A DNA stretch of 64,000 nucleotides from an uncultured Aquimarina sp. (GTDB lineage Bacteria; Bacteroidota; Bacteroidia; Flavobacteriales; Flavobacteriaceae): contig CANLRN010000006.1 of assembly GCA_947493495.1 (NCBI GenBank), positions 43,760 through 107,759 of the forward strand. Direction: 5' to 3'. The first letter of the stretch is position 1. Every line of letters begins with the position of its first letter. This document shows positions 17,896 to 28,200 of this stretch, piece by piece. Made by a program: the position numbers and the translations under genes. The notes under the pieces were generated by a model. It was not told the DNA's origin. It did not search any database and saw only the letters and a program-made list of their open reading frames with translations.

Positions 17896-19520
17896 GGCTT
17901 GGATACTTTTAATCTCATTCCCGGTTTGATACCAGAACCATTTATATTATTCCAGTTTTTAAGATTTTCGATACTGATCCCTTTAAGTTTTTTAGAAATA
18001 CTCCATAGTGTATCTCCAGATTTTACAGTATAAATTTGACCCGTATCTGCTGTAGTAGTCTTTAGTACTTTATCTGTAGTTTTTTTCTTTGATTTTGCTA
18101 TAATTGGGCTTCTAGGATAGATACTTAATCGTTGTCCTACTCTTAGATTATTACTTCGCAGGCCATTCCATCGTTTGATTTGACTTACTCGTACTCCATA
18201 GCGTCTAGCTATCTTGCCCAAATAATCACCGCTACGTACTCGATATCTAATTTTATTATTAGCTTCTACAAGCTTAGGCAATGGTTTTTCTCGTTTATTA
18301 TTTTCTTGCTGTACTTGTGCATAAATTTGATGTTCATTGGCTACAAATTTACCTACTTGATCTAATGGTAAACGCAGTACATAGTCTTCGTCTTTGACGT
18401 ATGGAATGATATCTAATTTATAAGATGGATTAAGAAATTGTAGCTCTTCTATATTCACATTCATATATTCTGATACCTGATCCAAGCTTATCATCTGTTT
18501 TACTTTTATGGTATCTGTCTCGAAATATACAAACTCTGGTTTTTGTGGTGTTAACCCGTGTTCTTCGGCATACTCAAAAATATACATAGTCGCTAAAAAT
18601 GCAGGTAGATATCCTGCAGTTTCTCGTGGTAGGTTACGCCTGATATTCCAGTAATTAGTATATCCACCACTACGCCTAATTGCTTTATTTACATTTCCTG
18701 GTCCTGAGTTATAAGATGCTAATGCCAAATCCCAGTCTCCGAATATTTTGTATAAATTTGATAAATACTTACAAGCTGCTTTAGTCGCCATAATGGGATC
18801 CATGCGCTCATCAACGTAAGAACTTACCTCTAATCCAAACATCTTTCCTGTGCCATACATAAATTGCCATAAGCCCGTGGCTCCGACTCTGGATTTAGCT
18901 CTTGGTTTTAATGCCGATTCTACAATTGCCAGATATTTAATCTCTAAAGGAATGTTTTGATTGTCTAATTCTTGCTCAAATAAAGGGAAATAGAATTTGC
19001 TCAATGCCATCAATCTTTCTAACTGTTCGTGTCTGTTTTTAAGATAGCTTTTTATAACACTCTCTAATGATGTATTATATTCTATATTAAAAGGTGTACG
19101 CGCATTCAGAGCTGCCAGCCTTGCTTTTAATGTATCTGTAGGCAAATCTATATATTCTACAGGTTGATACTCTAACTCTGTAACTGATTTATAGATGGTG
19201 TCATACAGGTTAGAGTTGTATAACTCTTTACGCCATTTAGCATCTAATTTAGAAATACTAGGATGGTCTTTTAGGTTGTATACAACACTATCATTTATGG
19301 TGCTTGTAGTAAATGTCGCTGTTTTTAATTCGTTGATATTATCAACTACCTTTGTTGTGTCTATAATGGCAATTGTATCTTTTTGCGTTGCTAGTTCATT
19401 GTTTAGCACTATTTGAGGCTTGTTTTTTAATACTTGAGCTGTATTGGGTATTGTATCTTGAGCAGCTATTGATACTACACAAAAAAGAAAAGACAAAAAA
19501 AGTGAAAAACTAAATTTCAT
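17892..19520 (-). CDS. LysM-containing lytic transglycosylase (MltD-like)
   Basis: Periplasmic or outer-membrane peptidoglycan lyase, 542 aa. An N-terminal signal peptide (LFLSFLFCVVSIAAQ) is followed by a linker, then an SLT catalytic domain (about 190-330) with AIVESALKPRAKSRVGATGL containing the catalytic Glu, WQFMYGTGKMFGL, and ALASYNSGPGNVNKAIRR. Two LysM repeats follow at about 425-470 (YRVRSGDYLGKIARRYGV) and 495-540 (YTVKSGDTLWSISKKLKGI). It cleaves glycan strands to 1,6-anhydro products. First gene of a two-gene unit with the small lipoprotein. Confidence 0.93.
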   Translation of the reverse strand: MKFSFSLFLSFLFCVVSIAAQDTIPNTAQVLKNKPQIVLNNELATQKDTIAIIDTTKVVDNINELKTATFTTSTINDSVVYNLKDHPSISKLDAKWRKELYNSNLYDTIYKSVTELEYQPVEYIDLPTDTLKARLAALNARTPFNIEYNTSLESVIKSYLKNRHEQLERLMALSKFYFPLFEQELDNQNIPLEIKYLAIVESALKPRAKSRVGATGLWQFMYGTGKMFGLEVSSYVDERMDPIMATKAACKYLSNLYKIFGDWDLALASYNSGPGNVNKAIRRSGGYTNYWNIRRNLPRETAGYLPAFLATMYIFEYAEEHGLTPQKPEFVYFETDTIKVKQMISLDQVSEYMNVNIEELQFLNPSYKLDIIPYVKDEDYVLRLPLDQVGKFVANEHQIYAQVQQENNKREKPLPKLVEANNKIRYRVRSGDYLGKIARRYGVRVSQIKRWNGLRSNNLRVGQRLSIYPRSPIIAKSKKKTTDKVLKTTTADTGQIYTVKSGDTLWSISKKLKGISIENLKNWNNINGSGIKPGMRLKVSKP

Positions 19521-19661
19521 TATTGAAAAAATATTAACTACATGATTAACTAACAGTTATTTTGTTACTAAATTGTATGTGTTTGAATCCAAGGACAATT
19601 ACACAATTGCTAAAGTCGTACTTTTTTCTAAAAAAAACAAAAAAGCCTAAAGTTAAAATAC

Positions 19662-19692
19662 AAAAAAACCAGTTAAAATAACTGATTTTTTA
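19662..19692 (-). terminator. intrinsic terminator of pgk
   Basis: On the minus strand CAGTTA-TTT-TAACTG forms a six-pair stem, extended by A runs pairing with T runs, and is followed by a stretch of T. It lies about 45 bp after the pgk stop. Confidence 0.7.
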
Positions 19693-19733
19693 TTTTTTAA
19701 CCATTTAACAAGTTTTTTCTTATAAAAAAATTG

Positions 19734-20927
19734 TTAATTTATTTGTTCTATTGCTATGATTCCTGGAAGGGTTTTTCCTTCGAGACTTTCTAGCATTGCC
19801 CCACCTCCTGTTGATACATAACTCACTTTATCTCCAAATCCAAATTGTTTTACAGCAGCTACAGAATCACCTCCACCAACAAGAGAGAATGCTCCGTTTT
19901 GAGTTGCTTCTGCGATTGAGTGTCCTATCGTTATTGTTCCATTGGCAAAATTTTCCATTTCGAAAACTCCTAATGGCCCATTCCAGAGTATTGTTTTAGA
20001 ATCTAAAACGACATTATGAAAATTCTTTAATGTTTCTGGTCCTGCATCCAAGCCTTCCCATCCATCGGGTATGGCATCTACACTCATTGCTTTGGTATTC
20101 GCATTGTTATTAAAATCATCTGCTCCGATAACATCTACTGGGAGATGAATCTGTACTCCTTTTTCTTTAGCTTTTCTCAAAATTTCTAATGCTAATTCTT
20201 GTTTATCATCTTCACATATAGAATTTCCTATCTTACCCCCTTGCGCTTTGATAAAAGTATATGTCATCCCACCTCCAATAATCAGATGGTCTACTTTGTC
20301 TAATATATTTTCTATGATTGTGATCTTAGAAGATACTTTGGAGCCTCCTAATATGGCCGTTATAGGTTTTTCTCCGGATCTCAATACTTTATCTATGCTT
20401 TCTATTTCTTTGGCTAATAAGCCTCCGAAACATTTTTTGTCAGAAAAAAACTGTGCAACTACAGTAGTAGATGCATGTGCTCTATGGGCTGTGCCAAACG
20501 CATCATTGACATAGATGTCTCCCAGTTTAGACAATTGTTCTGCAAAACCCACATCTCCTGCTGTTTCTTCTGTATGGTATCTGAGATTTTCTAATAATAC
20601 TACCTCTCCTTGATTTAATCCTGCCACCACATCCTCAGCTTCTCTCCCTACACAATTGGGTGCAAATTTTACCTGAACACCTATAATTTCTGAAACTTTA
20701 TCTACAATATGCTTTAATGAAAATTCTTCCTGTACTCCTTTTGGTCTTCCTAGATGAGACATCAAAACTGCACTTCCTCCATCTTCTAGTACCTTAATAA
20801 TTGTTGGTTTTGCTGCCTGAATCCTAGTATCGTCTGTTACTTCTAGGTTCTCGTTTAGAGGCACATTAAAATCCACTCGGATTAATGCTTTTTTATTTTC
20901 AAAATTAAAATCGTTGATTGTCTTCAT
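19734..20927 (-). CDS. pgk: phosphoglycerate kinase
   Basis: Glycolytic enzyme transferring phosphate from 1,3-bisphosphoglycerate to ADP. I start at ATG 20927 ([20 protein letters not shown]), giving 397 aa, the usual length; the longer frame to 20990 adds 21 atypical residues. Motifs: RVDFNVPLN and SHLGRPKG in the N-domain substrate pocket, [14 protein letters not shown], the hinge region GGGMTYTF, and the nucleotide-site GVFEMENF and [10 protein letters not shown] near the C-terminus. Monocistronic with its own terminator. Confidence 0.96.
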   Translation of the reverse strand: MKTINDFNFENKKALIRVDFNVPLNENLEVTDDTRIQAAKPTIIKVLEDGGSAVLMSHLGRPKGVQEEFSLKHIVDKVSEIIGVQVKFAPNCVGREAEDVVAGLNQGEVVLLENLRYHTEETAGDVGFAEQLSKLGDIYVNDAFGTAHRAHASTTVVAQFFSDKKCFGGLLAKEIESIDKVLRSGEKPITAILGGSKVSSKITIIENILDKVDHLIIGGGMTYTFIKAQGGKIGNSICEDDKQELALEILRKAKEKGVQIHLPVDVIGADDFNNNANTKAMSVDAIPDGWEGLDAGPETLKNFHNVVLDSKTILWNGPLGVFEMENFANGTITIGHSIAEATQNGAFSLVGGGDSVAAVKQFGFGDKVSYVSTGGGAMLESLEGKTLPGIIAIEQIN

Positions 20928-21254
20928 TGTAGTGATTTGATATTCAATAAACGAAAATAATCCTATTTCGGTAAAAAATCTGAAAAGCAATAAAAAAATT
21001 ATCCTTTTTTATCGTCGACTATTCACTTTTATCGATTTATAGCTAAAAGATACTTTTCAATGAAAAATTAATATGCTGCAATGATCTTATTTATATTTAA
21101 ACCAAAATTGAGGAAGGTATTAATAAATCAACCGTATACGCATGGATTATACTGCCACTCCTAAAAGTGAGCAACTTTATGTTATTTTTATATATCTTAG
21201 AATCTAGGATAAAATGCAACAGCAAATACTTTTGAGCGTTTTTTATATAATTTA

Positions 21255-22431
21255 CTCACCTTACGCATAATGATATTTTAAAACTCGGATTATGCAGCTC
21301 TAGGTGTTGATAACTTTTGTAATTCACTATAAGCCGCTTGCTGTGCAGCTAAATATATTTGAGCTTTCATGGCAAAATGATTTTCATGAGTTCTTTGCTT
21401 TAGCCACTCTAATTTTGTGTATACCTCAATAGATAGCATATACATATAATGGTTCTTTTGAATTTTTACTGTTTTTGTTGGCGATTTAGCAAAAGCTGCA
21501 TTGCTTTTTATGGATTTATGAAATTCCTCTACGCCCCCCGTTTTTTGTAGGTTGTAGTGATCTGGTCTTACGATAGGTTTAAATCACTACAAGCCAAGTA
21601 CAACTCGGCGACTGTATCATTCTCGTTTTTGAAAACTTGCTTGGGAAGCAACAGCGGAAAATCTAATTCTTCGAACCAAACCTCCACGGTCTGCTGTCCT
21701 GGCTGTAATGTTTCAATACTATATGTATTTCTTAGTATTCTTGTCTTCTAATGATAAAGCAACTTTACGATTGCTTTTTAGTGCCATAATAAAATCTGTT
21801 GTTAATTCCTCTTTGCAACAAATCATATTTTCCACAAAACTGAACCAGCTTTCAGCTAGCACATAATCAAACAAAAACTTTCCATGGCATTCACGAAGCA
21901 TTTGTCTGAACAATTCATTTTTAGTAACGCTGTTTTTACGTTTTTTCTTCCCTGTTTTAGAATCTGTTACCCAACGATCTTTCTTGATAAATTCAACACA
22001 ACAAGGTAAATGCATATCACCAACCTCCACTAAGGCAGTCAAAAAGTTAACCTCTTTTACGGATCTGCCAAATACGTGATCGTAATGCCAACAATTAAGC
22101 ACGCTCTCATCTGTATATTGTTTTTCTTGTATAGAATCACCAAAACTTAAAACAATAGACTCTTTTGATTGAGTTAATTCTTCAATATAAGGTTTAACTT
22201 TCTTCCATAAAAATTTACTGTCGTAAATCCCTTTGGATAATTCTCGAGTGATTTTGTCATGCTTGATCGATAATAAAGAAACCATACCTGTAGCTGTAGT
22301 ATAAGAACTTGAACTAATCAAATAATCCGTATATAAATCTTCAAAGTTTTCCATAACTGAGTCTGAACAAAGATATCAACATTCTAAATGTTAAAAATCA
22401 AAAATCCTGACTATTTTTTGCGTAGGGTGAG
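21255..22431 (-). mobile_element. decayed IS4-family insertion sequence
   Basis: About 1.18 kb bounded by imperfect terminal inverted repeats: left CTCACCTTACGCATAA (21255-21270), right end whose reverse complement reads CTCACCCTACGCAAAA (22416-22431). It encloses one broken transposase gene with the IS4-type Y-(2)-R-(3)-E-(6)-K motif. Target-site duplications are not clear beyond the ends, which fits an old insertion. It sits between pgk and holB. Confidence 0.75.
21290..22354 (-). pseudogene. IS4-family transposase, disrupted
   Basis: The first 211 codons are open (start at 22354, MENFEDLYTDYLISSSSYTT) and contain LSFGDSIQEKQYTDESVLNC and DYVLAESWFSF, typical of this DDE family. The frame then breaks near 21719 (a +1 shift), resumes as SIETLQPGQQTVEVWFEELD, meets a TAA around 21575 where family members have SYDQITT, and shifts again in a run of six G near 21538. 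The remainder reads GVEEFHKSIKSNAAF and ends ...KLSTPRAA at 21290. Restoring these lesions gives the Y-x2-R-x3-E-x6-K signature. It cannot make active transposase. Confidence 0.85.
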
Positions 22432-22471
22432 AGCTTAACTTAACGACATTGGTAAATTGGGTTAAATCAAT

Positions 22472-22488
22472 GTTTCACTAATAAAATT
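22472..22488 (+). repeat. 17-bp repeat shared with 16091-16107
   Basis: GTTTCACTAATAAAATT lies about 40 bp outside the right end of the insertion sequence and upstream of holB. It is the exact reverse complement of the sequence flanking the long inverted repeat at 15.9-16.1 kb. Confidence 0.6.
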
Positions 22489-22531
22489 CTAATATTATTA
22501 TACAAGTCTCTATTGTTTTTTTGGTATCCAT

Positions 22532-22539
22532 TATATTTG
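22532..22539 (+). promoter_or_regulatory. TAnnTTTG -7 element directly before holB
   Basis: TATATTTG ends 3 bp before the holB ATG at 22543, so a transcript from it would start about at the A of ATG. It may direct a leaderless mRNA. Confidence 0.4.
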
Positions 22540-22542
22540 CTT

Positions 22543-23724
22543 ATGCAATTTTCAGAAATTTTAGGGCTTTCACATATCAAAAGCTATCTTACCACTAGTG
22601 TGGATCGGGGTCGTATCCCTCATGCGCAACTTTTTGTAGGTGCTAATGGGAGTGGTACATTGCCTATGGCGATTGCATATGCGCAATATATTTTATGTCA
22701 AAATGTAGCTGGAGAAAATACGGGAGGCAATCCTTCTTGTAATATTAAATTTGATCATCTGGCACATCCCGACCTTCATTTTGCATATCCTGTTGCCACT
22801 AATGATAAAGTAAAAAAGCATCCTACAGCAAATCATTTTGCTGAGGAATGGAGAACTTTTGTTAAAGAAAATCCATATGGAAGTATTTTTGATTGGCACC
22901 TGCTCTTAGGAATTGAAAAAAAGCAAGGGCAGATTGGTGTTGATGAGGCAATGGAAGTTGTAAAAAAATTATCTCTAAAAAGCTATGAGGGTGGGTATAA
23001 AGTGATGCTGATCTGGATGGCGGATAAACTAAATATTGCTGCTTCAAACAAATTATTAAAGCTGATTGAAGAACCCCCAGAAAAAACGGTTTTTATCCTT
23101 ATTACAGAAAAGGAGGAACACATAATCCAAACCATTAGATCGAGATGCCAATCACTACATTTTCCTGCGTTGGGAGAACTTGTAATTAAAGAGGCTATCC
23201 AAAAATTAGGAGGGCTTTCTGATTCAGAAGCAATAAAGATTGCTCACCAAGCCAATGGTGATTATAGGAAAGCATTGCAGGTATTACAACATGATAATAG
23301 CAATGATCCTTTCGAAGATTGGTTTATCCAATGGGTACGCACGGCCTTTAGAGCCAAAGGGAATAAATCTGCTGTCAATGAGCTGATCCAATGGAGTGAG
23401 TCTATTGCTACTTCTGGTAGAGAAACACAAAAGAAATTTCTAGGATATTGCCTTGATTTTTTTAGGCAAGCTATGTTACTCAATTATGGTGCAAAAGACC
23501 TGGTTTTTCTTGAACCTAAAACTTCAGGCTTTAAACTCGATAAATTTGCTCCATTTGTTCACGGTGCCAATATCATGGAGATCAGTACAGAAATACAAGA
23601 TGCTATCTACCATATTGAGCGTAATGGCAATGCCAAAATAATTTTAACTGATTTATCTATTAAACTAACCCGACTATTGCATAAAAAAAGCGCTCCTATC
23701 AGTAATGGAGATACGAATACTTAA
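22543..23724 (+). CDS. holB: DNA polymerase III subunit delta'
   Basis: Clamp-loader subunit of 393 aa. I start at ATG 22543 (MQFSEILGLSHIKSYLTTS); the longer frame begins with a TTG in a hydrophobic unrelated stretch. The P-loop position reads GANGSGTLPMA, lacking the Lys-Thr of an active Walker A, as is normal for delta'. The SNKLLKLIEEPPEKTVFILI segment and TIRSRCQSLHFPAL (the SRC motif) are clear. The C-terminal collar domain is present. Followed closely by a DoxX-like gene. Confidence 0.92.
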   Translation: MQFSEILGLSHIKSYLTTSVDRGRIPHAQLFVGANGSGTLPMAIAYAQYILCQNVAGENTGGNPSCNIKFDHLAHPDLHFAYPVATNDKVKKHPTANHFAEEWRTFVKENPYGSIFDWHLLLGIEKKQGQIGVDEAMEVVKKLSLKSYEGGYKVMLIWMADKLNIAASNKLLKLIEEPPEKTVFILITEKEEHIIQTIRSRCQSLHFPALGELVIKEAIQKLGGLSDSEAIKIAHQANGDYRKALQVLQHDNSNDPFEDWFIQWVRTAFRAKGNKSAVNELIQWSESIATSGRETQKKFLGYCLDFFRQAMLLNYGAKDLVFLEPKTSGFKLDKFAPFVHGANIMEISTEIQDAIYHIERNGNAKIILTDLSIKLTRLLHKKSAPISNGDTNT

Positions 23725-23734
23725 ATTACTACTT

Positions 23735-24133
23735 ATGGATCATTTTATGACACACATCGTTTCTATTATTATATTACTTTTTTTAGTAATTACCTTTTTA
23801 CAGTCTGGAATTGATAAAACTATGGATTGGAAAGGAAATTTAAGTTGGTTACAAGAGCATTTTTCTGCTACTTTTATGAATAAAATGGTTCCTCTACTAT
23901 TAGGTGTCATTCTGATTATCGAAAATATAACCGCTGTATTATCGGTTTTGGGGATTTATCATCTTATTGTTAATGACACCCCTGATTTTGCCATTTGGGC
24001 CATGTTTTTAGCCTGTATAACTCTTCTTATGCTTCTGTTTGGACAACGTGTAGCAAAGGATTATGCTGGGGCATTGACAATTACTTGTTATTTTATAGTG
24101 GCCGTTTTTGGGTTGTATGTAGTCAGTTCTTAA
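23735..24133 (+). CDS. DoxX-like membrane protein
   Basis: About 132 aa with four predicted membrane helices, typical of the DoxX/DoxD-like superfamily: IVSIIILLFLVITFLQSGIDK, a loop with LSWLQEHFSATF, then LLLGVILIIENITAVLSVLG, FAIWAMFLACITLLMLLFG and ITCYFIVAVFGLYVVSS. The start is uncertain: ATGs at 23705 (overlapping holB), 23735 and 23747 are all possible; I prefer 23735, which is 10 bp after the holB stop. Function unknown. Confidence 0.75.
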   Translation: MDHFMTHIVSIIILLFLVITFLQSGIDKTMDWKGNLSWLQEHFSATFMNKMVPLLLGVILIIENITAVLSVLGIYHLIVNDTPDFAIWAMFLACITLLMLLFGQRVAKDYAGALTITCYFIVAVFGLYVVSS

Positions 24134-24295
24134 AAATGAAATCCATCTAAAGAAGCTGAATGTATTGTTACTAAACTTAGAATTCAACTTTTCAGAATTT
24201 TATAATTTCTACTTCCCTATTCTTGTTAGTGTTTTAAATAGCACGAATACATCATTCATTTTTAAGATTGTAAAATAAAAGTGTACAAGTATTGA

Positions 24296-25276
24296 TTAAT
24301 ACGTACATCCACATTTACTTTTTCTACATCCAAAGTCTAACCCTAGTGTGATCATATGAGATCCTGCTGCTGTGGTAGGTGCTAATACCTCATTTACATT
24401 GATTTGATACCCATAAGCTACATAAAAATTAGCTCTCTTTATGCCTAGCATCGGAGACACCGATAAGGGTTTAAAATCCTGATCCACTATAGAGCGTAAA
24501 CTTATTCCGGCCCAATAGTAATTCTCTCGATGTAACTTACGTACTTTTAGGTTTAAATCTGCAGTACTCCTACCATCTCCTGCAAAGTTTTGATACAATA
24601 CCGAAGGTTCTAACTCTATATTACTAAACTTGTGGTAAAAGGTATAGCCACTATACACATAATAATTCTGAATTGTAGTAGGTTCCGTAGGGTTAAAATC
24701 ATCTATTTCTTTCTGTAATAGATTCACCGCATTGGCGCTAATAAAAAACCTGCCTAAACGATACAATATACCAATATCAAAATTAGAGTTGTTTACATTT
24801 ATATCTCTTAATCCTTGTGGATTGGATGGCCCATTAGGATCTCCATCATTAAACTCTGAGGTATCAATCCCAAACTGTGTAAACTTATAACTAAGACCAA
24901 AGGATAGGTACTGATTCGTATATTCATTGAGGGTTAAATGGTGCGCAAACGATAGCTGAACTCCTTTTTGGGTAGTAAATCCATTCTGATCATTGAACAA
25001 AATAGCACCTACTCCAGATCGATCAGAAATACGACCATCTACAGAAACTGATTGAGTTCCTGGCGCATCTGCTATATTTACCCACTGCTCAAAACCAGAA
25101 GCTCTCACTTGCCAGCAATCACCAATACCTGCATATGCACTAGATATCAAATATGGATTATCTGCTATATATTGATTCTGAACAGGAGCAAAAAACTCCT
25201 GTCCGTACATTCTACTTCCTACGATAGTTTGTAACAATACTATAATTCCTATTATATGTTTTATATATCCTCTCAT
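24296..25276 (-). CDS. sprF: PorP/SprF family T9SS outer-membrane protein
   Basis: 326-aa predicted outer-membrane beta-barrel with a signal peptide (IIGIIVLLQTIVGSRMYGQ) and the PorP/SprF features: ADNPYLISSAYAGIGDCWQ near the N-terminus, VSVDGRISDRSGVGAILFND, LSFGLSYKFTQFGID, and the glycine-rich C-terminal strands ending DFGCRKSKCGCTY. SprF of F. johnsoniae is needed to deliver SprB through the T9SS; the placement 5 bp after a giant SprB-like gene fits. The Cys-rich C-terminus (four Cys in the last dozen residues) is unusual. Confidence 0.88.
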   Translation of the reverse strand: MRGYIKHIIGIIVLLQTIVGSRMYGQEFFAPVQNQYIADNPYLISSAYAGIGDCWQVRASGFEQWVNIADAPGTQSVSVDGRISDRSGVGAILFNDQNGFTTQKGVQLSFAHHLTLNEYTNQYLSFGLSYKFTQFGIDTSEFNDGDPNGPSNPQGLRDINVNNSNFDIGILYRLGRFFISANAVNLLQKEIDDFNPTEPTTIQNYYVYSGYTFYHKFSNIELEPSVLYQNFAGDGRSTADLNLKVRKLHRENYYWAGISLRSIVDQDFKPLSVSPMLGIKRANFYVAYGYQINVNEVLAPTTAAGSHMITLGLDFGCRKSKCGCTY

Positions 25277-25281
25277 AGCTA

Positions 25282-28200
25282 TTATCTGTATAGTGTAAAG
25301 TGACCTGTAAACTCTCTATTATCCTTGTCATTTAAGATAATTGTAAACCAATAATCTCCTGATGGTAGCTCCTTGCCTTGATATATACCATCCCATCCTT
25401 GTTGATCACCTCTAAATTCTTCTAGCAATCTACCGTATCTATCAAATACTTTGACCTCCATATCTGTAAAGAAGAATGGATCCGAACCAGGGTTCGGGCT
25501 ATCTTGTCTTGGATACCAGAAATCATTGGTTCCATCTCCGTCTGGTGTGAAAAAATTAGGGATGAGAATATTAATAAATGTCAGATTCTGTACACCTAAC
25601 ACTTCACAACCTAAATTATCTATCACTCTTATTACATAATTTGCAGTTTCCTCTATAGAGAAGATATTACTATCCAATTCTCTGTAATCAGATTCTGTAA
25701 GTTGTAGTAAAGCATTTGCAAGCTCAGTACCTGTAAGTCCATCAGGGAGTATGGCTATAGAATAGGTATAGTCTCCGCTTCCTCCTGTTACGGTAATCTC
25801 ATATTCATTAGGATCTTGCGGATTATTAGTCATAACAGCAACAGGTGTTGTTAATGACATATATTCCTCCACTACTATAGTTCCTACAACCTCTACACAG
25901 CCATCTACATGCATCATACTTCCTTCATATTCACCAGGCAATACTATGAACTGACCTGTAGTATTAATCGCTGGGATTGGATCAGCTGTTCCATTAATTC
26001 CAGTAAGCATATATTCTATGTCAGTATTTACTGATTCTGGGTTTAGTTGAAAGAAAATCGAATATTCAGGCCCTTGAATCATAACAGGAACTTCAGGATT
26101 GCTATAATCCCAAACTGGACATTCTAATTCGTTGATAAGATCAGCACTAAGTACTACTCCAGGTCCTATTTCAATAATCCTTGGAGAGTCACACTCGTTA
26201 AAATCTCTAATGATTAACTCAATTGATCTTCCTGGTAGATCTGTAATTACCAAATTAGTTGGATCAGTAACTGGCATAAAAGGACTGCCGTCTACACTCC
26301 AGGTATAGGTTGGTAAAGCCGGGTCAGGATTGGCGGTTCCTCCCATAATTGATACTGTAGCAGTACCATCATTATCACCTGCACAGGTTTCATTAGTAGA
26401 GTCTATCAGATCAATGATAATTGGATCTGGTTCTTCAATAATTATAGGTTCGACAACAAATCTACAGCCTTCACCATCTTCGGCAATTACTGTATACCCT
26501 GTAAGGTCTTCAGCTAATTCTTCGAACACGTGAACACCTGGCGTATTATCTTCTTCATCAGATACAAATTCAAAGATACGCTCTCCAGCACTGTTAAATA
26601 AGGAGAATCGATATGGATTATTCGTATTACCCCCACTAGCAGTTACTGTTATCATACCATCAGTTTCTCCACTACAGGTTATATTCGTTGGTGTAGCTAC
26701 AGCCTCAAAAGGCATCGCTGGTTGTGTAATCTGGAAAGGTTCTGAGAATTCACATCCAGATCCAGGAACACTTTCAATACGGTATACATAATTTCCTGCG
26801 CCAAGGGTATTAAAGAATGGGTCTCCTTGAGGTCCTAATGTAAACGCTGGAGAACCATCTATTGGAGTTACATCTAGAGAGTACATATAATTACCTAATC
26901 CACCCATAATCGAATTCAAATCTACAGATGCTGTCATCTCTCCAAAACATACAATATTAATATTGTCAAGATCCAGCACTGCCATAACTTGATCTGGAAC
27001 ATCAATTGTTATCGCTGGTGCTCTGTCTGATGTACAGGTCCCACTAATAGCAAAGAACTCATAGATCCCTTCTGGTAATCCAGTAAAAGTTACGACTCCA
27101 GAGGCATCCGTCGTTTGTTGTCCTACCAAACGATCTCGATCTGCCTCTGAGATCGGATTGCTTGGTGTTGATATTTCATCTCTGAGTGTTACATCTCTAG
27201 CTTCTACTGTATAAGGTGCTGTAAAGCTTGGAGCTGTAACTACGAGTCTTACATCTGCTGTAGTCACATTACACGTAGTTTCTGTAACGTTATCTACTTC
27301 GATTTCAATTATTTCTGGTTCTGGAACAGTAACAGGAGGTGTAGTGTCTCTAAAACAACCTACGCTATCATATACATTGATTATATAGTCTCCAGGCGCT
27401 AGTAGATTAAATACATTACTGTCTTGTCTATCACTTTCTACACCAGTAACTACAGGCGTAATTGTATATCTAAAAGGCATATTCGTACCTGAAACAGTAA
27501 TAGTGATGCTTCCGTCAGCATCTCCGTTACAAGTTACTCCTACAGGAGTAATTGTATCAATATTAAGATCATCTACAGGAGGGCGTACTTCTATCGTTTC
27601 GGTATCAGTACAGGACTCCATCATACCATTAAGGGTAAACGTATCTGTAGCAATTACAGTATAAACTCTAGGTGTATTGGCATCTGTTGGTGCCAGATCT
27701 GTAAACGTACCATTAGCTGAGGTAGCACCAGTCTCTACAATCTCATAGGTAACTGTACCTCTTGCTCCATTGGTAGTTGCCGTAAACTCTCCATCATCTA
27801 AGCTACAAGTAGTAGTCACAAATGGTGGTAAGATCAATTCAAGCTCTGCTGGTCCCAGTATTGGTATAGGATTACTAGGTTCCTCACATTGTGGATTGCC
27901 TACTTGCACTATATTAATCGTATAATTTCCTTGTGAAGCTCCAAATGGTAATGTAAACGTCTGTGGATCGGTAGTCATTGTCAAAGGACCATTAGATCCT
28001 GGAATAGCAGCACCGCCGCCATCAACAACTTCTACACCAGTAGCATTATCAATGATCGTATAAGTAAGATCACCTCCAACAGTAACTGTAGTATCATCAT
28101 CAAAGGTATAACCAGACACCGTTATTTCTATTTGGCCATCAGCCTCTTCAAAACAAGTTTCTGGGCTTAATTGTCTACCTACCACCTCTAGATTATCTAC

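Noticed and set aside
20928..20990. Upstream extension of pgk
   Set aside because: Adds 21 residues not found in the family before the standard MKTINDFNF start.
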